DNA of 5,724 nucleotides from positions 1 to 5,724 of the forward strand of contig JAQGHJ010000706.1 in NCBI GenBank assembly GCA_028288905.1, read 5' to 3'. Source of the DNA: Phycisphaerales bacterium (GTDB lineage: Bacteria > Planctomycetota > Phycisphaerae > Tepidisphaerales > Tepidisphaeraceae). Each line of letters starts with the position of its first letter. Position 1 is the stretch's first letter. The notes beneath the pieces are model-generated. The model searched no databases and had not been told where the DNA came from. It saw only the letters and a list, made by a program, of their open reading frames with translations. Below, piece by piece: positions 1 through 4,267 of the stretch. The position numbers and the translations under genes were made by a program.

Positions 1-547
1 GGACTACGGCGACGCCGCCCTGAAGCTGCCCGAATGCGCCGGGGTGCCGAAAACGGCCGTCCGCAAGCTCGTGCCGTTGGTCAACGCCCCCCGCCGGCTG
101 CCGGACGGGCCGGCCGTGCGGGTCGCGCTCGCCCTGCTCGTCGAGCACGACGACGCCAAGGCGGCGTTGGCCGACGGCCGGGTCAAAGACTTGGAGGACG
201 CGAAGGCCGAGTGGCGGGCCGGGTTCGACGCGGCCGTCCGCACCGCCCCTCGCGTCAACGACCGCGTGGCCCTGATCCGGTTCGCGTCCCCGTACCAAGT
301 CCACCCGCTGGTCGCGACGACGTGGGCCCGGCGGCTCGCCCCGCGGGTCGTGATGGCCGCCAACGACGGCTACCTGCCGGGGAAGGTGAACTTCGCCGTC
401 CGCGGTGGGGCCGGCGACCTCCGCAAGATGCTCCGCGACGCGCTACCGGACGCCACGGGCGAATTCGCCCACGGCCACGACCGGGCCACCGGCGGCAGTC
501 TGCCGCACGCGGACTTCGAACGGCTCATCGCGAACCTCGGGCTGTGA
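1..547 (+). CDS. RecJ-like DHH family phosphoesterase, C-terminal part (5' partial)
   Basis: This is the end of a DHH/DHHA1 phosphoesterase, a cytoplasmic family of metal-dependent single-strand exonucleases and small-nucleotide phosphodiesterases. The frame is open from the first whole codon at base 2 and stops with TGA at 545-547. About 181 codons are visible, and the catalytic DHH half lies upstream. Two things point to the family. The stretch VPLVNAPRRL resembles the NAAGRL segment that follows the DHH domain in RecJ. The final 60 or so residues look like DHHA1: GKVNFAVRGGAGDLRKML, then AHGHDRATGGSL (about 470-505), which is the substrate-binding GGH/GG loop, then a closing helix FERLIANLGL. 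The protein ends directly after DHHA1, so the OB-fold domain that follows it in classical RecJ is absent. It may therefore be a compact RecJ-like enzyme or an NrnA-like nuclease. A GTG at 44 is not taken as the start because homology continues before it. Confidence 0.8.
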   Translation, partial: DYGDAALKLPECAGVPKTAVRKLVPLVNAPRRLPDGPAVRVALALLVEHDDAKAALADGRVKDLEDAKAEWRAGFDAAVRTAPRVNDRVALIRFASPYQVHPLVATTWARRLAPRVVMAANDGYLPGKVNFAVRGGAGDLRKMLRDALPDATGEFAHGHDRATGGSLPHADFERLIANLGL

Positions 548-557
548 CGGCGCTCGG

Positions 558-754
558 CGCGGGTCGTGGAGACCGTAGGGTCCGCACCGAGGACCGCGGT
601 CGTGAGTGCGGCCGCATCGTGAAACCCGGCGGTGCCGGCCGTGGGCGTGTGCATGACCCGAGCTTCGGAAGGCGAACCCGACGGCCGGCACCATCGGGCC
701 ATGCACGGGGGCAAACGGTCCGCCATGCGGACCCTACGGTCTCCACGACCCGCG
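558..754. repeat. MITE-like element with perfect 29-bp terminal inverted repeats
   Basis: Bases 558-586 and 726-754 are exact reverse complements over 29 positions. The left arm begins CGCGGGTCGTGG and ends GGGTCCGCA; the right arm begins TGCGGACCCTAC. Past the outer edges, 557/755 mismatch (a possible G-U pair in RNA) and 555-556 pair with 756-757. Just inside the arms, GGACCG (591-596) pairs with CGGTCC (716-721), so the complementarity decays rather than stopping. The 139-base interior has its own 12-bp inverted repeat and no open frame that looks like a transposase. The element starts 10 bases after the stop codon of the DHH gene. Perfect long arms, small size and no coding capacity fit a non-autonomous (MITE-like) element or a dispersed intergenic palindromic repeat. 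No clear target-site duplication is visible. In RNA it would form one long hairpin and could act as a transcript 3' end for the DHH gene. Confidence 0.8.
631..692. repeat. Inner 12-bp inverted repeat nested in the 558-754 element
   Basis: GGTGCCGGCCGT at 631-642 is the exact reverse complement of ACGGCCGGCACC at 681-692, with 38 bases between. After a mismatch at 643/680, GG (644-645) pairs with CC (678-679). It is roughly centred inside the outer arms (656 is the midpoint of the outer pair, 661.5 of the inner), so the whole element can fold as a stem within a stem. A second small complement, GTGCATG (649-655) with CATGCAC (700-706), crosses this stem and may be chance. Confidence 0.65.
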
Positions 755-798
755 TCGTCAACCGGAGCAGTTTCAAATTGGTCCCGCGGGTGTCTTCC

Positions 799-824
799 GA
801 GGCACCGCCTTTGCCAAGTGCCTC
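799..824 (+). promoter_or_regulatory. Stem-loop upstream of the NTF2-like gene
   Basis: GAGGCAC (799-805) and GTGCCTC (818-824) are perfect reverse complements around a 12-base loop. It lies about 75 bases before the NTF2-like start codon. It could be an operator half-site pair or a leader hairpin, but a 7-bp repeat in DNA this GC-rich can arise by chance and no function is assigned. Confidence 0.25.
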
Positions 825-885
825 CGCCGGCTGCGGCACCGGCACCGCCGAAGGTCGGCAATCGCGGCCCGTCGAACCTCGATCG

Positions 886-893
886 AAGGAGAT
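886..893 (+). promoter_or_regulatory. Ribosome binding site of the NTF2-like gene
   Basis: AAGGAGAT sits 6 bases before the ATG at 900. It is a near-ideal Shine-Dalgarno match and fixes the start. It stands out here because cheW and the peptidase gene show no comparable motif. Confidence 0.8.
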
Positions 894-899
894 CTCATC

Positions 900-1301
900 A
901 TGGCCACCACCCCCGCCCAGCAGTTCATCGCCGCCCTCAAGCAGGCCGAGGAGTCGAAGTCGCCGGACCCGCTGGTGGCCGTGTTCGCGCCGGACGCCGA
1001 GCTGGACAACCCGTCCCGGTCCGTCGTCCGAAAGGGCACCGGCGGGGCTGGAGAGTTCTGGAAGGACTACCTGTCCGCCTTCGACGGCATCCGGTCCGAA
1101 TTCACCCACGTCATTGAGTCGAAGGACGCGGCCACGCTCGAGTGGAAGAGTCAGGGCACGCTCGCCCACGGCGGCGGGCCGGTGACGTATCGCGGGGTGA
1201 GCGTCGTCGAGTTCGCCGGCGACAAGGTGAAGCGGTTCGCCACGTACTACGACTCGGCCACGTTCGTCCCGGGCGGGAGCAAGCAGGGCGGAGGGAAGTG
1301 A
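900..1301 (+). CDS. NTF2-like / SnoaL-like family protein
   Basis: A 133-residue protein of the NTF2-like (SnoaL-like) superfamily, small cone-shaped alpha+beta barrels that bind or turn over small hydrophobic ligands. The specific ligand cannot be read from sequence. The family layout is clear: an N-terminal helix (residues about 4-18, QQFIAALKQAEESKS), the loop FAPDAELDNPS typical of the first strand, a helix around GAGEFWKDYLSAFDGI, then alternating strands (FTHVIESKDAATLEWKSQGT; VTYRGVSVVEFAGDKVKRFATYYDSATF). The closing YYD is a common feature of this group. Its length matches single-domain members. There is no signal peptide or membrane segment, so it is probably cytosolic. The ATG is supported by AAGGAGAT 6 bases upstream. 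It appears monocistronic, with an inverted-repeat element upstream and a convergent peptidase gene 86 bases downstream. The C-terminus (GGSKQGGGK) is a flexible tail. Confidence 0.85.
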   Translation: MATTPAQQFIAALKQAEESKSPDPLVAVFAPDAELDNPSRSVVRKGTGGAGEFWKDYLSAFDGIRSEFTHVIESKDAATLEWKSQGTLAHGGGPVTYRGVSVVEFAGDKVKRFATYYDSATFVPGGSKQGGGK

Positions 1302-1327
1302 GGGAAGACGCCGGGGCAGGGGACGCA

Positions 1328-1342
1328 GGCACCGCCCGTGCC
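1328..1342. terminator. Small hairpin between convergent genes, possible weak terminator
   Basis: GGCAC (1328-1332), a 5-base loop, and GTGCC (1338-1342) form a perfect 5-bp stem in the 86-base gap between the NTF2-like gene and the oppositely oriented peptidase gene. No T-run follows on either strand, so it is not a standard intrinsic terminator. It is listed only because it is the best candidate between two converging transcripts. Confidence 0.2.
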
Positions 1343-1387
1343 GTCGGTTCCTCCGGCAGCGCGCCGCAACCTCGCTTTCCCCCGCCG

Positions 1388-3193
1388 TCACAGCAGTTCG
1401 TCCAACTCCGAAACCAACTGGTCGAACCGGGCCATCGCGGCGTTCACCGGACCCGGCTGCTCCATGTCCACGCCGGCCCCGCGCAACAGGTCGAGCGGGT
1501 CCTTCGAGCAGCCGCCCTTCAAAAAACCCAGGTAGTCGTCGAGCTCCTGTTTGCCGCCGGTCGTCACCCGCTCGCTCAGCGCGATCGCGGCGCTGAGGCC
1601 CGTCGCGTACTTGTAGACGTAGAACGCCCGGTAGAAGTGCGGGATCCGCATGCACTCCAGCTCCAGCTCGGCGTCGACGGCGAACTCGGGGCCGAAGTAC
1701 GCGTCGAGCAGCTTGCGGTACTCGGCCCGCAGCGCCTCGACCGTCAGCGGCTCGCCGGCCTCGACGACGGCGTGGATCACCCGCTCGAACTCGGCGAACA
1801 TCGTCTGCCGCACGATCGTCCCGCGGATGCCGTCGATCTCCCGGTTGATCAGGTACGCCCGCTCGTCCTTCGTCGTCGCCTTGGCCATCAGGCTCCGGGC
1901 CAGCAGCTGTTCGTTGAACGTGCTGGCCACCTCGGCCACGAAGATCGTGTACCCGTAGTACTGGTACGGCTGGTTCCGGGCCGAGTACCACGAGTGCATC
2001 GAGTGCCCGGCCTCGTGGGCGAGCGTGAACACGTGGTCCAGCACGGCCGGCTGGTAGTTCATCATCAGGTACGGCTTGGCGTCGAACGTGCCGTAGCTGA
2101 ACGCCCCGCTCTGCTTCCCGCGGTTCGGGTACCGGTCCGACCACCGGGCCGTCGTCAGCCCCTCGGTCAGCGTCTTGCAGTACTCGTCCCCGAGTGGGCA
2201 CAGGGCGTCGATGACGGCCCGCGTCGCCTGGTCCCAGGTGTGCTTCTTGTCCAGGCTCGCCAGGATCGGCACGTACGTGTCGTACTGGTGCAGCTTCTTC
2301 AGCTTCATCGCCCGCCGCCGCACCTCCAGGTACCGGTGGACGCTGGGCAGGTTCGCCCGGACGGACCCGATCAGGTTGTCGTAGACGCTCGTCGGCACCT
2401 TGTCCGGGAACAGCGCCCCCTCGAGGGCGGACGGGTGGTTGCGGGCCTTGGCGTAGTACACGTCCCGCTGCACGGACGCGTTCAGGCTGGCGGCGAACGT
2501 GTTCTTGTGGGCGTCGAACTGGGCGTAGTACGCGTGAAACGCCTCCTTCCGCACCTTCCGCTTCGCCGAGTGGAGCAGGGCCGAGAACGAGCTGTGGCTC
2601 AGCTCGACCTTGTTCCCGTCGGCGTCCTTGACGGTGCCCCACCGCAGGTCGGCGTCGTTGAGCTGGCGGAAGATCTGGTTCGACGCCTCGGCCATCTGCC
2701 CCTGCATCGCCAGCAGGTGCTCCTCCTTCCGGCCGAGCGTGTGCGGGCGGAACCGGGCAATCCGGTCCAGCGCCAACCGCCACTCGCCCAACGCCGGGTC
2801 GGCCAGGAACCCCTTCAGCTTCTTCTCCGGGATCGCCAGGATCTCCGGGCGGATGAAGCTGGCCAGCTCGTTCGCCTTCGTGCTGGCGGCCTGGAACCGG
2901 CCGCGCATCCGCTGGTAGGTGCTGTCCGCCTGGTCCTCGGCCGTCTTGAGGAACGCGTACACGCCGAGCCGCTCGCCCGCGCGGTCCACGGCCGCGTCGA
3001 ACGCCAGGCACGCCGCGAGCATCTCGGCCGACTCGGCCAGCTTGCCCCGGTACTTGTCGAACCCGGCGAGCTGCGCCTCCCACGCCCCGAACGCCTTCTC
3101 CCACTCGGCGTCGGCGGTGAACAGCGACCCGAGGTCCCACGTGTCGGCGGGCTTGACCTTCGAACGCGGCGGCAGGGTTTGGGCTTTGGCCAT
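1388..3193 (-). CDS. pepF: Oligoendopeptidase F (M3 family zinc metallopeptidase)
   Basis: A 601-residue zinc peptidase of the M3 family (oligoendopeptidase F), which cleaves short peptides in the cytoplasm and takes part in peptide turnover. Length matches the family (about 600). The N-terminal half has the usual opening TWDLGSLF (residues about 18-25) and the helical segment containing FLKTAEDQADSTYQ. The zinc site HEAGH is at residues 393-397, with Glu394 as the catalytic base. Glu421 in FVAEVAS, 28 residues after the first His, is the expected third zinc ligand. The late HFYRAFYVYKYATG motif (from His519) supplies the His/Tyr residues that hold substrate and stabilise the transition state. 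All key residues are present, so it should be active. No signal peptide is seen. The ATG at 3191-3193 has no clear Shine-Dalgarno motif, common in this kind of genome. It is convergent with the NTF2-like gene and divergent from cheW. Other M3 names (PepF/M3 or thimet-like) are possible, but PepF fits best. Confidence 0.95.
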   Translation of the reverse strand: MAKAQTLPPRSKVKPADTWDLGSLFTADAEWEKAFGAWEAQLAGFDKYRGKLAESAEMLAACLAFDAAVDRAGERLGVYAFLKTAEDQADSTYQRMRGRFQAASTKANELASFIRPEILAIPEKKLKGFLADPALGEWRLALDRIARFRPHTLGRKEEHLLAMQGQMAEASNQIFRQLNDADLRWGTVKDADGNKVELSHSSFSALLHSAKRKVRKEAFHAYYAQFDAHKNTFAASLNASVQRDVYYAKARNHPSALEGALFPDKVPTSVYDNLIGSVRANLPSVHRYLEVRRRAMKLKKLHQYDTYVPILASLDKKHTWDQATRAVIDALCPLGDEYCKTLTEGLTTARWSDRYPNRGKQSGAFSYGTFDAKPYLMMNYQPAVLDHVFTLAHEAGHSMHSWYSARNQPYQYYGYTIFVAEVASTFNEQLLARSLMAKATTKDERAYLINREIDGIRGTIVRQTMFAEFERVIHAVVEAGEPLTVEALRAEYRKLLDAYFGPEFAVDAELELECMRIPHFYRAFYVYKYATGLSAAIALSERVTTGGKQELDDYLGFLKGGCSKDPLDLLRGAGVDMEQPGPVNAAMARFDQLVSELDELL

Positions 3194-3476
3194 GGCGGCC
3201 GCTGTTCTACCGGACGCGCGGCCGAAGCCGAAACCGTCTAACCGCCCGGACCGCCGACGGCACCGCCGTGACCCGTGATCTCGGCCCCGCCGGGTCGACC
3301 GGCTCGGGACCGGGTGCGGGGCGCCGGGCGGCGGCGCTTCAGCCCGGCTAGCGCGGGCCGGAGACGTCCAATTCTTCGTCGGCCGACGTGGTCGCGGCGT
3401 CGGGTTTCCTCCACGCCCGCGGTTCGCAGGGGCGGTGGCGGCCCCCCCCGCCGGGTTACCGGTCTACTGGGATCCC

Positions 3477-3492
3477 TGGCAAATATGGGGCA
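3477..3492 (+). promoter_or_regulatory. Candidate sigma-54 (-24/-12) promoter of cheW
   Basis: TGGCAAATATGGGGCA matches the sigma-54 consensus TGGCACG-N4-TTGCW at 8 of 12 fixed positions. The required GG and GC pairs are present at the correct 10-base spacing. The mismatches are CG replaced by AA after TGGCA, and TT replaced by GG before GCA. Transcription would start near 3503, giving an 80-base leader that includes the 3531-3552 hairpin. If real, an enhancer-binding activator would be needed. The site lies in the only AT-rich part of the region, which supports a promoter here even if the sigma type is wrong. Confidence 0.35.
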
Positions 3493-3513
3493 GCGTAGTG
3501 GCGTCTCGACTTG

Positions 3514-3521
3514 ACCGATAT
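3514..3521 (+). promoter_or_regulatory. Possible flagellar-sigma (FliA-like) -10 element of cheW
   Basis: ACCGATAT shares 6 of 8 bases with the sigma-28 -10 consensus GCCGATAA, the class that often drives chemotaxis genes. No good TAAAGTTT-like -35 lies 10-11 bases upstream, so this is weak. A start from it would fall at about 3529, immediately before the GC hairpin. Confidence 0.2.
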
Positions 3522-3530
3522 TTGGGTTGC

Positions 3531-3552
3531 CCGGGCGGGCCGTCCCGCCCGG
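3531..3552 (+). promoter_or_regulatory. Perfect 9-bp GC hairpin in the cheW leader
   Basis: CCGGGCGGG (3531-3539), loop CCGT (3540-3543), and CCCGCCCGG (3544-3552) form an all-G/C stem without mismatches. It ends 30 bases before the cheW ATG and has no T-run on either strand. It is too stable to be ignored by RNA polymerase or ribosomes if transcribed. It could protect the 5' end, limit translation or mark the boundary between divergent units. The function is unknown; the structure itself is clear. Confidence 0.5.
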
Positions 3553-3582
3553 CGTGCCCGGTGACCCGAACGCGACACGCCC

Positions 3583-4125
3583 ATGAACGCACACGCCGCC
3601 CCGACCGCCGCCGCCCCGTCCGCCGCCGGCGGCAAGTACCTGACGTTCGCCCTCGGCCGCGAGGAGTACGGGCTGGAGATCCTGAAGGTGCGGGAGATCA
3701 TCGGGTGCACGGACGTGACGGCCGTCCCCCGGACCCCGCCGCACGTCCGGGGGGTGATCAACCTCCGCGGGCAGGTGATCCCGGTCGTCGACCTGCGGGC
3801 CCGGCTCGGGATGGAGCCCGCCCCGCGGACGGACCAGACGTGCATCGTCGTCACCGACGTGACGGCCCCCGGGGGCGGCCCGGCCGTCCGGACCGGGCTC
3901 GTCGTCGACCGGGTGTGCGAGGTGCTGACGATCCCGGCCGACCGGGTCGAGCCGGCCCCGGCGTTCGGGGCCGGGGCGGCCGAGTCCGGGTTCGTCCGCG
4001 GGCTCGGCAAGGTCGGGGCGGCCGTCAAGATCCTGCTGGACGTCGACCGGGTGTTGGCGGCCGACGGCGGGTGCGAGATGCCGGTCGCCGTCGAGCCCGA
4101 CGCGGCCGTCGCCGTGGCGCACTGA
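3583..4125 (+). CDS. cheW: Chemotaxis adaptor protein CheW
   Basis: A 180-residue CheW adaptor that links chemoreceptor tips to the CheA kinase in cytoplasmic signalling arrays. After an Ala/Pro-rich leader (residues 3-17), a single CheW domain runs from about Lys18 to residue 158. Its hallmarks are YLTFALGREEYGLEILKVRE (19-38), the P-rich turn VPRTPPHVRGVINLRG (48-63) and VIPVVDLRARLGM (65-77), and the closing VKILLDVDRVL (148-158). Arg62 in NLRG, together with Val36, Glu38 and Gly57, occupies positions known in E. coli CheW to matter for receptor and kinase binding; the numbering happens to coincide. The remaining tail of about 22 residues is acidic/hydrophobic and unremarkable. No kinase or response-regulator domain is attached, so it is CheW and not CheV or CheA. 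The ATG lacks a Shine-Dalgarno motif. The gene precedes an MCP on the same strand by 142 bases, so the two proteins are likely to work in the same array. Control may come from the AT-rich island and hairpin upstream. Confidence 0.95.
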   Translation: MNAHAAPTAAAPSAAGGKYLTFALGREEYGLEILKVREIIGCTDVTAVPRTPPHVRGVINLRGQVIPVVDLRARLGMEPAPRTDQTCIVVTDVTAPGGGPAVRTGLVVDRVCEVLTIPADRVEPAPAFGAGAAESGFVRGLGKVGAAVKILLDVDRVLAADGGCEMPVAVEPDAAVAVAH

Positions 4126-4131
4126 GCCGGA

Positions 4132-4144
4132 CCCGGGCGCCGGG
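4132..4144 (+). terminator. Short hairpin after cheW, doubtful terminator or attenuator
   Basis: CCCGG-GCG-CCGGG forms a 5-bp stem with a 3-base loop 6 bases after the cheW stop codon, without a T-run. It might weaken read-through into the MCP gene, but in such GC-rich sequence the evidence is slight. Confidence 0.2.
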
Positions 4145-4251
4145 ACCACCTCCCGCCGCCCGCGACTCCCCACCGACTTCTAACGACTCTCGAACCCCTG
4201 CCTCGAAGCGGGGATCTCCGGGTTCCACGCCCGTCGCTTTACCCACGAATC

Positions 4252-4259
4252 AAGGAAAG
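4252..4259 (+). promoter_or_regulatory. Ribosome binding site of the MCP gene
   Basis: AAGGAAAG lies 8-15 bases before the ATG at 4268. The AAGGA core is 11 bases away, slightly long but usable. It favours this ATG over the second in-frame ATG at 4274, which would be further away. Confidence 0.6.
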
Positions 4260-4267
4260 ACACGACC

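Larger units (their letters stand above)
548..899. other. Non-coding region between the DHH gene and the NTF2-like gene
   Basis: This stretch of 352 bases holds no convincing gene. Open frames run through it on both strands, but their translations are low-complexity Arg/Pro/Ala sequence without family features. The first two thirds (558-754) is an inverted-repeat element, described separately. The last third (755-899) has a short AT-rich patch (TTTCAAATTG at 771-780), a 7-bp stem-loop (799-824) and the ribosome binding site of the next gene. I found no convincing paired -35/-10 promoter for the NTF2-like gene, although one must lie here or within the repeat. Confidence 0.6.
3194..3582. other. 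Divergent intergenic region between pepF and cheW
   Basis: This stretch of 389 bases contains the control regions of two divergent genes and no credible gene. Bases 3194-3440 are extremely GC-rich, with only a weak palindrome around GCTAGC (3347-3352, flanked by GCCCG and CGGGC). A run of eight C lies at 3442-3449. An AT-richer island follows (about 3470-3528), carrying the candidate cheW promoters and a 7-bp inverted repeat, CAAATAT (3480-3486) with ATATTTG (3518-3524). A strong GC hairpin (3531-3552) precedes cheW. No recognisable promoter for pepF was found on the minus strand. Confidence 0.6.

Noticed and set aside
44..46. GTG as the start of the DHH-family gene
   Set aside because: The frame is open to the window edge, the residues before it continue the domain, and the visible part lacks the catalytic half.
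34..1185. Plus-strand open frame of 383 codons across the DHH gene end, the repeat and the NTF2-like gene
   Set aside because: It overlaps two recognisable genes in another frame and is almost entirely Arg/Pro/Gly/Ala without motifs.
525..3140. Minus-strand open frame of 871 codons overlapping most of pepF and the upstream region
   Set aside because: It runs in another frame of the same strand as pepF, gives Arg/Gly/Pro/Ala-rich low-complexity sequence, and crosses the NTF2-like gene and the inverted-repeat element. It is a product of high GC.
1142..3241. Plus-strand open frame of 699 codons antisense to pepF
   Set aside because: It mirrors the third-position bias of pepF, has repetitive Arg/Val/Leu/His composition, and shows no domain.
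3238..4173. Frames opposite or offset to cheW (minus 3238-4173 and 3456-4028, plus 3435-4271)
   Set aside because: CheW motifs occupy the other frame, and these translations are His/Arg/Asp/Pro-rich with no family resemblance.
4192..4225. Possible tRNA T-arm or hairpin (GAACCC/GGGTTC) between cheW and the MCP gene
   Set aside because: The loop lacks the conserved purine and Ala-equivalent positions of a T-loop, no acceptor or anticodon arm can be assembled, and a 6-bp pairing across 22 bases is weak.
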